Assembly (NCBI GenBank): GCA_019677205.1
Contig: JAAMXY010001327.1
Coordinates: 9,951 to 22,423, forward strand
Reading direction: 5' to 3'
DNA: 12,473 bases
Source: Pinguiococcus pyrenoidosus
Lineage: Eukaryota; Sar; Pinguiophyceae; Pinguiochrysidales; Pinguiochrysidaceae
The position numbers were made by a program, and so were the translations under genes. Each line of letters begins with the position of its first letter. Position 1 is the stretch's first letter. This document shows, piece by piece, positions 1-8,689 of the stretch. The notes under the pieces are model-generated. The model ran no database searches and was not told the origin of the DNA. It worked only from the letters and a program-made list of their open reading frames with translations.

Positions 1-3000
1 CAAAGACTTCTGGCAACAACCATGCATACCTTGGGGGCACCTTCGCCTTGAGGTCGGCGCTCATTTCCAGGACTGGACTCGGAAGAGGAGGCAGTGCGGC
101 GTTCTGGGTCTCCAAGACGGGATCTGTAGATGTCCGAACGGGCGAGCCAAGCGTCGCTGATCGGGGCGGCGGCAAGGGATTCCTCTGGCCTCCCTCTTTC
201 AGAGACTCCTCCATCTTTGCTTGGATCCGGCGGATATGGCTATTGGTGCGGTCCGGATCAACCTCACCGTCCGCGATGGCCGCCCTGGTGGCATGCGAGC
301 ACGATCAGCACAAGGTGACGAGAACGGGCACCTCTGCATCGCGACTTGTACGTACTGGAGGTAGTCTGTCATCCTCTTCAACGACACTTGTCTATGCAAC
401 TTCACGAGGCCAAGGGGGCTCCTCGGGTTTTGGGTGTCATTCACCCCAGGGCTGAACTGCACCTCGACGCGGTAGTGCTGCGTTGGGATGGTGATGGGAA
501 CCTCGCCGCCGTCATCGTTCTGTATCCGCGTGACTTGCTCGAACAGCCGGAAGGTTATCTGAGTGAGGTAGCAGAGCTCGTTGGTGTTTCCCAGGAGCGT
601 CCGGGCCTGCCCGCCCAGGAGAGGCCCCCGCCCGCCTTCAACGTCCGTGCTGTTCCCACCAGCGCAGCCGAACCTTGGACGAGACAGGTGAGGAATTTCC
701 CGGGGAGGCAACGATCAACCATGGCAGAGGCACCAAGGCCTGGCCGGGTCTCTTCTAGCGTACCGGAGCACGTTGAGGAGCGTATGCAGGTGCGACTCGG
801 ACGTGAAATACAGTCGGGTGCGCACCCGGCGTCCCAGGGAGTTGATGGGCAGGTCAGCGGCGTGGCTCAGGTCTAAGTTGTATCTCATATCCACGTCGTC
901 GTCCGCGGCGGCAATCTCGAGGTCGCGCTTGATCTTGTCCAGCAGGCCCGAGCACGTCTTGGCACCAATGACGCGCTTGCTGTGATCGTCAATCCCATAC
1001 TCCTGCAAGCGCCATCAGTTCCAAGACACGACGAAGAAGCGTTCCCCCACATCTCATACACACGAGAAGCAGGACCAACCTGTGGCACGATGCAGTCAGC
1101 GAAGTGCTGCGCGAGCTCCAGCAGCTCATTGGTGTTCTTCAGCGGGAGGATGCTCATGTTGTGGATCACGTCGAAGCGAATCGTGTCGTGAACATCGGGG
1201 ACCTTCGACAGGTCGTAGCTGCCCTGTTCTTCGTCGAAGAAATCCTTGTGCAGCTTCCGCCACCGCTCCAGCATCATCCGGGGTGTCTCCTTCCCGTTCA
1301 AGATGGACTCATCGGGCGTCTCCATTGTCGTAACCTTGTCTTCCAGCTGCAGGACGATGCTCGCGACCAGCGCGTAGATGCGGGCAAGGGTTCGCCGGGG
1401 ATTCCCGATGCGCTCGAGGGCCCGCTTGATGCTTCCTTGGCCGTTCGGCACCATCGCCTGGATGAGCGAAGGCGTCAGGTCGACATCGGCCTGCAAGCAT
1501 CTGTCCATGTAGCCCTTGCAGTCGTCCATCAGGCTCTTGATCGCCGTGTTGCCGCTGGGGTCCAGAAGGTTCTGGCCCTCCACCTTGACGAGCGACGCGA
1601 GGATCGGAGTCAGGTCTCCCTCCAGCTCGAGCATGCCCTGGGCGAAAGCCGCGGCCGTCTTCATCACCCGGCCCTCGTCGCTGGATCTGATTTTCATGTC
1701 ATGGCGGAAGGTTGCATGCAGGCGGAGAAGCCCCCCGTGATCCGGGTCCGGATACATGCGCTGCCTGAAGGCTTTCCCGAGGTTCCACGCCTGCTCGGTT
1801 CCGACGTCGGTGAGATCGCCGCCCCACTTGAGAATCAGGAGAAGCTTCGTTGCGGCAACGTCCTTGGTGTCGCCGCCCTTGGACCACTCATGCGGCTTCA
1901 GCTGCACCTTCCGATTGATGCCAGCGATGCGAAAGCGGCTCAAGACGCTCCGAATCTGAATGAGTTTGTGGAGGCTCTTGGTGCTCCGCCCAGTTTCGTC
2001 CAGGCTCTGCGTGTATGGATCGAAGTCCTCATTCTCTAGGCGGTCGATGATGGTCTTCGTGACCTCCAGAAATCGATTCAGCCGCGCCTTGCCTTTCACC
2101 TTGAGCTCGCAGCGCGGATCGCCAGAATAGGAGTGGAAGAACTCGATGTACTCGGGATACGAGACCATCATCTTCATCTTCTGCTTCGGAGATCGGTCCG
2201 CATGGCGGATGACGCTCACCACGCATCGCAGCTCCTCCGTCACGCTCCCACGCTTGTCCAAGGCGTCCAGCCTCTTTCGCTCCCGCGCCTTCGCATCCAA
2301 CGTGTTCAGGACGGTGCTGCTGCCCAGGGAGCTTCCCAGCAGTCCCACGTCGGACGCTTCGCTGCTGGCGTCAGAATGCAAGGGAGCGGGCGACTGGCCC
2401 CGACTGTAGGGCGAGGGCGTCTGCGGCGGAGATCCATGCAGCTGCCGTCGCTTCCGGTGCACCATTGGGCCGATTGCCGCCAGCGAGCAGATGCTCTTCG
2501 GCCGGATCTTCGCAAGGATGAACTCGGAAATCAGCTGTGCGCAGTCGTCGCAATACTTCCTACTTCCCTTGACGAACGACCAGCCGTTCACGTCGCAGAC
2601 GTAGCTCCTTCCCTCCTGCGTCCTCAGGATGTCGAAGCCGCAGACCGTCTGTCCGAAGGTGAGCACAATCCGCCGGGCGAATGACTTCTCCTCGGTCGTG
2701 AGGAGCACGGGGAAACGGACCTCCTTTCCGTTCTCATCCCGATTCACCACGCCGTCCAGCGCCGGGCTCTTTCGCGCCTCGGCATGGCCGTAGTCCGGAC
2801 CTACGGTATAGACTTTGACGTCCGTCCCTTGCGTCTCCAAGAACTCCTCGTAGATGTAGCTTCCCTCGCGGCGGACGTCGTTGATCTCTGGGCTGAAATC
2901 GGAGCTGCGATCGCCTATCTTCCGAAAGAGCTTCTTGCAGCCGCCGCCCTTCGAGACGGGGTAGTAGATGCGAATGTTGTGGTCCTCCGCGTTCACGGGC

Positions 3001-3849
3001 TTCTCCACGACGGGCTTGTGGAGGATCACGCCGTTGACGTCCAGATACTCGTCGTATTCATTGACTTCCACCCGGGCCGCGGCCTCTTCGGTATCTCTGT
3101 CCACGATGGCATGCACTGGCACGGTGATCTCCGCCTCCTGCAACATGGCGTACACCCTCCGGCGATCCAGCAGCAGCCCCTGCTTGTGGATGTCATTGAT
3201 GCAGTATGGCTTTCGAAGATCCACGTACTCGATGGCCTTGGCCAGGGGGAAACCTTTGCTGAAGAAGGCGATCAGAGCGTCACAGACCGGCCACTCCTCC
3301 ACCGGCTTGTTCAGCATGATATCGTCGCCAAAGAGGATGATGTCGAAGTGGGCTTTGCTCAACCGCGACAGGATATTCCTCATCGGTTTCGATTGCGCCT
3401 TGGAAGACGAAATTCTCCGGATCAGTCCGCTACCTTTCTCCCCCCCCTTCCTTCCTTCCGTCTTGGTGATTCGACAGATATCCATTACCTTTTTGTCCAT
3501 GGCGCAGATGCCGAGCTGCACCTTCTTCTCGGACAGGCCAAAGTGCGTCGCAAAGTGAACTGCATCCATCGCTCTCGCAGAATCCGGCGTCGGAGGGCCT
3601 TCGAAGCCGATGCCGTACTGCACCACCAGTATTCCGAGATCAGACTTGGATCCTCCGTCATCTCCGTGGAGCGTCAGAATTCGGCGCGCTCACCTCACTG
3701 CCGCCCATGGAGAATCCCCCACTGGACAAGCGAGACACTTCCGGCACCAGGACGTCGTCTTCGCGGTAGCCTTTCCGCGGTGGTCTGGTACTGGCCACGC
3801 GCACCGGAGGACTCTCCAACGCGTCGTCCAGAGGGGTGGGACTGGACAT
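1..3849 (-). CDS. PPIP5K/VIP1-type inositol pyrophosphate kinase-phosphatase, 3' end outside the window
   Basis: Bifunctional enzyme of inositol pyrophosphate metabolism: an N-terminal ATP-grasp kinase makes the 1-position diphosphate of IP6/IP7, and a C-terminal histidine-acid-phosphatase-like domain opposes it; usually cytosolic. Exons (high to low): 3849-3694, 3617-3489, 3398-1080, 1002-764, 673-356, 284 to about 30, where a GTATGC donor precedes the edge; about 1,140 residues are visible. The kinase domain spans about residues 84-400 and includes GICAMDKK joined to AQSKPM, FGDD, EEWPVCDALI and VCDVNGWSFVK. A Ser/Pro-rich linker follows, then RHADRSPKQK near 493, TFRHDMKIRSSDEGR near 656 and RLYFTSESHLHTLLNVLR across exons 4-5. 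Joining exon 4 to 5 gives NVLRFG, matching the family's NVLRYG; joining 5 to 6 gives DYLQAAIADGEV. The start at 3849 follows an in-frame TAG. The family and domains are seen directly; the activity is inferred from the family. Confidence 0.93.
3399..3488 (-). other. Stopless 90-bp intron 2 of the PPIP5K gene
   Basis: The donor AAG|GTAATG and acceptor TTCCAAG|GCG are both phase 0. The 90 bp has no in-frame stop, so a naive ORF reads straight through and adds 30 residues rich in Lys, Gly and Ser inside the kinase domain. The family reads AMDKK followed directly by xSKPM, which is restored only if this segment is removed. It holds a GGAA-repeat plus G-run tract on the minus strand (about 3439-3461). 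Confidence 0.8.
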
Positions 3850-4274
3850 CTCGGCGGCGTCCGCGCTTCGTCGAGCGCTTCGCTGCGGGGGCTAAAGTTT
3901 GAGTGAATAAGGCGCGTCGAACTTCGAAGTGATCGGTGATAGTAGCTGGTTTACAACTAAATTTCTCCGGTGTCCTACCCTATGGAAGAGCAGCGTTGCA
4001 AAGCACAAAAGTGAAACATAAAAAGTGAGTTTCTCATCACCATCTCCTGTGGTTCATCCTGCATTTTATCCAATGATGTATTCACACAGCGAACCCAGGA
4101 CCAATGGTGAACCTCCAAAACCACAAGATCCTCCAGATATTTCTCCGGTGATCAGTTACGAACCTTCCGCCGTCAGCCCCCATTCCATTTGGAAGACACA
4201 CAAGTCGAGAGAGTGGCGTTGTTGCGGCCCGCATAGATCGCCCAATCTGCGTGCTCGCGCGCCCCGTGCGCAGC
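3850..4274. promoter_or_regulatory. AT-richer divergent intergenic region, putative bidirectional promoter
   Basis: This 425-bp stretch separates the start codons of the PPIP5K (minus) and HERP-like (plus) genes, and is visibly AT-richer than the coding DNA around it, mainly at about 3900-4200. Three CCAAT pentamers lie on the plus strand at 4070-4074, 4101-4105 and 4242-4246. A 12-bp direct repeat, ATTTCTCCGGTG, occurs at 3961-3972 and 4139-4150. I see no clear TATA box near the expected start sites. An open frame from 4025 crosses the region but has no recognisable domain or homologous look. The promoter role is inferred from position only. Confidence 0.45.
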
Positions 4275-5419
4275 ATGGCCACCTCGAACGAGAGCAGAGA
4301 GGGCGTGTGGCTGCACGTCAAGGACGTGTACGCCAAGGGCCGCCTCACCAAGCTGTTCTCTCCGAAGGGCCAAAAAGTCCGGGAGCTCAAGGAGGTTCGC
4401 GAGCGTTCTGCCGTCTCTTCAGCGCTTTGTCTCACGTCTCTTTCCGCTCCTCGGCCTCCTTTATATAGCAAGTCTTCGAGAGCATCGACGGCCCGGCGCC
4501 GCAGGAGGCCAAACTCATCTTCAGCGGCAAAGTTCTGAGGGACGAAGAGCTGGTGGACACTGTCATGCACGCTGACTCGACCACCATGCGGGCGCTGGCG
4601 GGAGACCCGGCCCTCCAAGACGCCGAGGGGGAAGACCTACTACCCACCTTGCTGCTGGTGCGCTCTGGGGCTGGTCGCCCGGCGCCGGTGGCGCGTGTGG
4701 CGCCGGAGCCGCAGAAGACGATGCGGAAGCCCGTGAATAAGGAGGCGGAGCCGGAGCCTGCGGCGGCAGAAGCGCCGATGCTGGACCCTGCCAGCATTCC
4801 CCTGATGCAGAACCTGTACCTGCAGCAGATGTACAACTTCAGCGCGTGGCAGCAGACGATGATGGCGTTCTACGCGCGGGCCCAGGCGCAGGCCAACGGA
4901 CAGATCCCGCCGGGCAGCATGCCGCAGATGCCGCCGGGGTTTGCGTGGCCGCCCATGCCCGCCGGCCAGTTTCCCGGCGACCCTGTCCTCTCGCAGGCCG
5001 CCATGTCCTCGGGTGCCGAAAGGCGAGGCCGGGCGACTGAGGCTCGGCAGCCGCCGCACAACTTGGACGGGAGAAACGCCGCGCTTGACGACGACGACGC
5101 CGTCGATCAGTCTGACGACGAGGACCTTGGAGAGGATGTGAATGGCCCACCCGGAGTCTTGCGCAGAATTTTGGACGTCAGTCAAGGTTTCATCGAAGTA
5201 GGAGGTACGAAGACGGCATTGCCGGCATTGCCGGCATTGCCGACATTGCCGACTGCGGTCAAGTGATTTTCCCTTCGCTTTGCCGCGCGTCTAACCCCTC
5301 TTGCTTGTCTGGACACAGGTGGCTGGACTGCTGATGTGCAGTACCTCTTCGCCAGTTTCTTATGCTCTTTGCTCCCCACTTGGAATCCGCAGCCCAACCC
5401 CGCCCCGGCAGAAGAATAA
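4275..5419 (+). CDS. HERP-like protein: N-terminal ubiquitin-like domain, C-terminal FxxSLLP tail
   Basis: Exons 4275-4394, 4469-5204 and 5319-5419 give 318 residues. Introns are 74 bp (GAG|GTTCGC to TATATAG|CAA, phase 0) and 114 bp (G|GTACGA to ACACAG|GT, phase 1). Residues about 11-105 look like a ubiquitin-like fold: VWLHVKD, KVRELKEQVFESIDG across the first junction, AKLIFSGKVLRDEELVDTV, then LLPTLLLVRSG. Residues about 155-180 (QNLYLQQMYNFSAWQQ) resemble the Tyr-rich mid region of HERP, and the C-terminus YLFASFLCSLLPTWNP resembles HERP's final FFASLLPEGPP. HERP proteins are ER-membrane adaptors of ER-associated degradation. The usual two-helix membrane hairpin is not visible; an acidic stretch (about 226-245) occupies that zone. 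The Ubl domain is seen clearly; the HERP assignment is inference. An alternative is another Ubl-domain protein. The start ATG fits the Ubl length. Confidence 0.72.
5205..5318 (+). other. Intron 2 of the HERP-like gene, with a 9-bp tandem repeat
   Basis: The donor is G|GTACGA and the acceptor GACACAG|GT, phase 1, 114 bp. If read as exon, the frame stops with TGA near 5264; removal joins to the open frame that encodes the C-terminal FASFLCSLLP segment. A second donor, GAA|GTAGGA at 5198, and a second acceptor at 5341 also fit in phase 0 and would drop about ten residues, so the exact junction is provisional. Confidence 0.6.
5212..5250. repeat. Short tandem repeat, about four copies of a 9-bp unit (GCCGGCATT)
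   Basis: The unit GCCGGCATT recurs with one variant copy (GCCGACATT) and partial units at the edges. It lies inside intron 2 of the HERP-like gene. It is 3n long and would encode Leu-Pro-Ala repeats if retained. Confidence 0.85.
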
Positions 5420-5750
5420 ACCTCTCGTTGTAGCATAACCATCTTAGCTCCGAAGACGTCGTACGACGCAACTTCGCCGAAAGCGCGTCCAAGCCATTTG
5501 CTGTCCTCATCGCCCGCCCCGACCCACACCACGCACCCCCCCGACGCCATATTGATACTACTTCCGTACTTTTCCGTGGCGCTTCACTGCGATGTCGGTA
5601 GTCAAAACCCTTGATCGCTTCCCACCCCGCGTACTGGACAGAGACGAGCGTCGTCCTCTTGCGTCACTGTTGGCGGCTTCCGGATCCAGACGCCGTCGGG
5701 TCTGCGTGCAGAAGAAGCAGAAGAAGAAGTCCAGTCCCATTTCGCCAACC
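5420..5750. promoter_or_regulatory. Intergenic region upstream of ribose-5-phosphate isomerase
   Basis: This 331-bp stretch lies between the HERP-like stop and the preferred isomerase start, both on the plus strand, so it should hold the 3' UTR of one gene and the promoter and leader of the next. AATAAA at 5415-5420 overlaps the HERP-like stop codon and could be a poly(A) signal, but may be chance. From an in-frame ATG at 5592 the frame stays open into the isomerase, adding 53 mostly basic residues; I treat this as leader. No TATA box or other clear element is seen. Confidence 0.35.
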
Positions 5751-6867
5751 ATGATGCGTGCTCTCCTTATGCTGTCCATGCCCGCGGCGATGGCCTTCGT
5801 GGCCAGGAGCGTGCCCAAGGTAGCTCGCTGCCAGAGCCCCCGCACGTTGCAGCCCCAGCCTTTCTCAGCAGTAGGAATGCCACAGACGCCACGCACTGGG
5901 CTGCGGATGGTCGCTGCTTCGCAGGATGAGCTCAAGAAGCAAGTGGGCTACAAGGCCGTCGACGACTACGTCAAGAGCGGGATGATCGTGGGCCTGGGGA
6001 CCGGCAGCACGGCGGCCTTCGCGGTGGAGCGGCTTGGCCAGCTGCTGAAGGAGGGCACGGTGACGGACATCATTGGCATTCCCACCAGTATCCGGACCAA
6101 AGAGCAAGCCGAGGAGCTTGGCATCCCCCTGGCGACGCTCGATGAGCACTCCAAGCTGGATGTGGCCATCGACGGGGCTGACGAGGTCGATCCGGGGCTC
6201 AACCTCGTGAAAGGCGGCGGCGGCGCCCTGCTTCGTGAGAAGATGGTCGAGGTTCGTCAGCTGGTCCAGCGGGCAGGCACAGCAAGGCTTTGGCAAGGCG
6301 AAGATGGCTAAGCTGCGATCGCGACATGCTCGCCCAGGTCTGCGCCGACAAGTTCATTGTCATCGTCGACGAGTCCAAGCTTTGCGACGGTCTTGGGCCG
6401 GGTTTCCCCTTGCCGGTACGTACGGAAGCATCCCGCCGCCTCTGCACGACGCGATGCTGATCCGGGCTCTCGCTCAAAAGGTGGAGATCACCCCGTTTTG
6501 CCATGAGCACACGCGCCGCCTTGTCGAGGCGCTGCCAAGCGTAGCGGGATGCAAGGCCATCTTGCGCCTCGGAAGCTCGAGCAGCAACCAGCCGGACGGT
6601 GACGAGCCGGCCGTCACCGACAATGGCAATTACATCGTCGACCTTCACTTCACGGAACCAATCAAGGTATGTGGCAAGCGTGCCTTGGGAGCGGGGGATG
6701 CGTCGACTGACGCCAAAGAACTCCCGTTTCTCCACCACAAGGATCCGGTCGCTGCTGCGAATGAATTGAAGAACACAGTAGGGGTTGTGGACCACGGTCT
6801 GTTCTGCGACATGACCACTGCGGTCATCGTGGCGGGTAGCGAGGGCATCTACGTGAAGGAGGCCTAA
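5751..6867 (+). CDS. rpiA: Ribose-5-phosphate isomerase A with plastid-type presequence
   Basis: Interconverts ribose 5-phosphate and ribulose 5-phosphate in the pentose phosphate and Calvin cycles. Exons 5751-6251, 6338-6415, 6481-6666 and 6742-6867 give 296 residues; introns are 86, 65 and 75 bp, all phase 0. Family motifs: GLGTGST (81-87), DGADEVD with Asp141, KGGGGALLREK with Lys154 and Glu163, then FIVIVDESK, GFPLPVEITPF across the second junction, VTDNGNYIVDLHF, and GVVDHGLFCDM near the end. Asp141, Lys154 and Glu163 correspond to the conserved acid and base residues of the family. Residues 1-57 are an extension: a hydrophobic start with AFVARS at 15-20, then a Ser/Pro/Arg-rich stretch, as in bipartite signal plus transit peptides of complex red plastids. 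The start at 5751 is preferred over 5592 because it puts this hydrophobic segment at the N-terminus. Its stop is 6 bp from that of the opposing methyltransferase. Confidence 0.95.
6667..6741 (+). other. Stopless 75-bp intron 3 of ribose-5-phosphate isomerase
   Basis: Donor AAG|GTATGT and acceptor CCACAAG|GAT, phase 0. The segment has no in-frame stop and would insert 25 residues between EPIK and DPVAAANELK, which are adjacent in the isomerase family. The strong donor and the family spacing support removal. Confidence 0.85.
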
Positions 6868-6873
6868 GAGGGT

Positions 6874-8342
6874 CTAAGCAACGTCTATTGCTGTCGGTGC
6901 ATCCATGGGCTTCTCGTATTTTGCATGCACCCATCGCCGCCTGCGCCGATACAAGGCGTGCTCTTCGTCAGACACTCCGATGCGGTGACCACAACACTTG
7001 CATTACCGGGATGCTGCTCACCTTCTTTCGACGCCTGTCTCCCTGTTCACGAACTTCCGGGCGATGTTGCTTAGCTCCATCTTTCTCAGACCGGCAGCCT
7101 TCGGGGGAAGCGTGGTGGGGTTGCTTAGCACATGGGGATCCACGACGCGCAGGTGGACCCTTCTGAACGCCCTACCGTGCAGAGTGCATCGATCTCCTCC
7201 AGCGTGAAGAAGTACGAGCACGTGCCGTCACTGCGGACATAAAAGTTCTCAGCCAGGCGGTTCTGCTTTCCACGGAATCGCATTTGCGCCATGTCGAAGC
7301 GGCCGTAGTCACGGAAGAGCAAGCGACCTCCCCTCCGCAGACACTTGGCAGCCTTTTCGATGACCGTCGCATGGCTCTCGGCAGGCACCGCGCTGAGGCA
7401 GAACAAGACGATGCACACATCGGCGCCGCCGATTTGCGACACCGCGGCAGGAATCGGATCCTTCGCTGCGTCAAACACCTGCAGTGTGTGGGTTGTGTTG
7501 AGAGCTCTTGCCGGGGCCTTGAACCCATGGCCTGTCCGTATTCCCGTACCTCTGCATGAAGCCTGCCGCTTTCGCTGAGCCCAGGATACGCACCGTGCTC
7601 CTTGAGCTCCTCGATTGCCGACTTGGCGAAGTCCAACGCAACGGCGCGGAGCCTGCGCGGGATGGATGTCCTTCTTCAGAGAAGACAGGCAGCAGAAATC
7701 CCCACGCAATCGAAGCGAAGCGAAGGGAAGCGAAGGGAAGAGAAGGGAATTGAAGCCAGCTCTCACCTCGAATTCACCTCCAGCAGAGGGAAGACGGTGT
7801 TGCCGACGCCGCATCCAATGTCCACAAGAACGGGAGCCTCTGCCGCTTCCGCGCTTCCTGCAAGCCACTGCGGCGGCCCGTCATCGCTGTCACCGCGGTA
7901 CACGTTCCGCTCGGCGTCCGCCCGAAAGTCTGTGTCGTCCGCTAGCTCCGGGAAGGTCTTGTCCAGGTAGTGGCGGTCCTTGAAGAAGTTCTTCGCAGGG
8001 AAAATCGCGAAATCAGGCCTCTTGCAACCGGTGCAGGACCCAGAAGGAACGTGAAGAAGAACCCCGAATGGCGCTTACAGTGCGGTGCCTCCGGTAGAAG
8101 CGATGCCAGTACTTGCTGGCATTGCTCTCGTACTCCCGTCGCCAGCCAGCCGCCACATATCCCCGCTGACGTTGCAACTGGCTGCGAAGTTCCGACTCCC
8201 TGTCCTCGTCCCACGTCTCCTCGGTCACCGTGGCGTCCGCCTCCTCTTCGCCCCCCCCGTCCTGCTGCTCCTGCACTCCACTAGCAACCAGCACGCTCCG
8301 CAGCGCATCGAAGTAAGTTGCGGCGGTGCGCCACTCGCCCAT
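6874..8342 (-). CDS. METTL2/6/8-family tRNA N3-methylcytidine methyltransferase
   Basis: SAM-dependent methyltransferase of the group that makes m3C at position 32 in the anticodon loop of certain tRNAs. Exons (high to low): 8342-8079, 7990-7767, 7652-7550, 7478-7176, 7098-7022, 6940-6874; 345 residues from this start. Introns are 88, 114, 71, 77 and 81 bp, GT-AG, phases 0, 2, 0, 0, 2. Seen: KYWHRFYRRHRT joined to NFFKDRHYLDKTFPELA, SAM motif VDIGCGVGNTV (144-154), LRAVALDFAKSAIE, LFRDYGRFDMAQMRF (251-265), ENFYVRSDGTCSYFF (274-288), and the ending RRWVHAKYEKP, like RVWIQ(G/C)KY in METTL2. Each junction restores a conserved block. The start is uncertain: an in-frame ATG at 8423 gives 372 residues; 8342 has the better context and yields the usual N-terminal length. 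Which tRNAs and which compartment it serves cannot be told; METTL2 and METTL6 differ mainly in substrate. Confidence 0.92.
7653..7766 (-). other. Intron 2 of the methyltransferase, with a pyrimidine pentamer array
   Basis: Donor TCGAG|GTGAGA and acceptor CGCGCAG|GCTC, phase 2, 114 bp. A nearer donor (GAG|GTGAAT) would break the frame; the chosen pair gives EVNSRLRAVALDF. On the minus strand the intron carries imperfect CTTCG/CTTCC repeats, a long polypyrimidine tract, starting about 20 bp inside. Confidence 0.8.
7711..7748. repeat. Imperfect pentanucleotide microsatellite (CGAAG/GGAAG on the plus strand)
   Basis: About seven 5-bp units alternate CGAAG and GGAAG, decaying to GAAGG at the right edge. 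It sits in intron 2 of the minus-strand methyltransferase, where it reads as a polypyrimidine run. Confidence 0.85.
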
Positions 8343-8689
8343 GGCAGCGCTCAGCTGATTGATCCCCCACACAGCTCGCCGTTTCCCCCTGGCGCGACAC
8401 AGTACCGCTTGGATATCAAGCATGCGCGACACAGATCACCGGTGCTTGCCGCTTCGAGGCCAACGCGACACCGGCCTGACGCCGTCAGCGTCCTTCTGTC
8501 CCACTGCCGCAACGCCGCAAAGCTCAGGAGAGCCTCGCCGCCTCGGGAGCACCCTCGGGGGTGAAGAGTGGCTCACGTAGCCTCGAGAGCAAGGACTTGG
8601 GCGGTTGGGTGCAGAAAGCGCCTCTGTGGCCTCTGTGTCGCGGGACGGGGCCCCGAAGTCGTGGAAATCGCTAAAAGGCTTTGGGAACA
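8343..8689. promoter_or_regulatory. Divergent intergenic region between two tRNA-modification genes
   Basis: This 347-bp stretch separates the methyltransferase start (8342, minus) from the dihydrouridine synthase start (8690, plus). It is GC-rich with no evident TATA box, CCAAT motif or long repeat. If the upstream methyltransferase ATG at 8423 is used, the gap shrinks to 266 bp. The shared-promoter role is inferred from position only. Confidence 0.4.

Noticed and set aside
1104-2039. Long plus-strand open frame opposite the PPIP5K phosphatase domain
   Set aside because: It is antisense to well-conserved codons and owes its length to GC-rich composition; the protein resembles no family.
2784-3902. 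372-codon plus-strand open frame opposite the PPIP5K kinase domain
   Set aside because: It is fully antisense to conserved kinase motifs and has no independent coding signal.
4025-4468. Plus-strand open frame of 147 codons across the divergent spacer
   Set aside because: It lies in the AT-richer promoter zone, has no recognisable domain, and its end overlaps the HERP-like first exon in another frame.
5415-5420. AATAAA overlapping the HERP-like stop codon as a certain poly(A) signal
   Set aside because: A single hexamer can arise by chance, and the organism's polyadenylation signal is unknown; mentioned only as possible.
5733-5750. Sequence before the isomerase ATG vaguely like the dinoflagellate spliced leader
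   Set aside because: CCCATTTCGCCAACC matches the leader only loosely and lacks its GCTCAAG end; short introns and GT donors also speak against a dinoflagellate.
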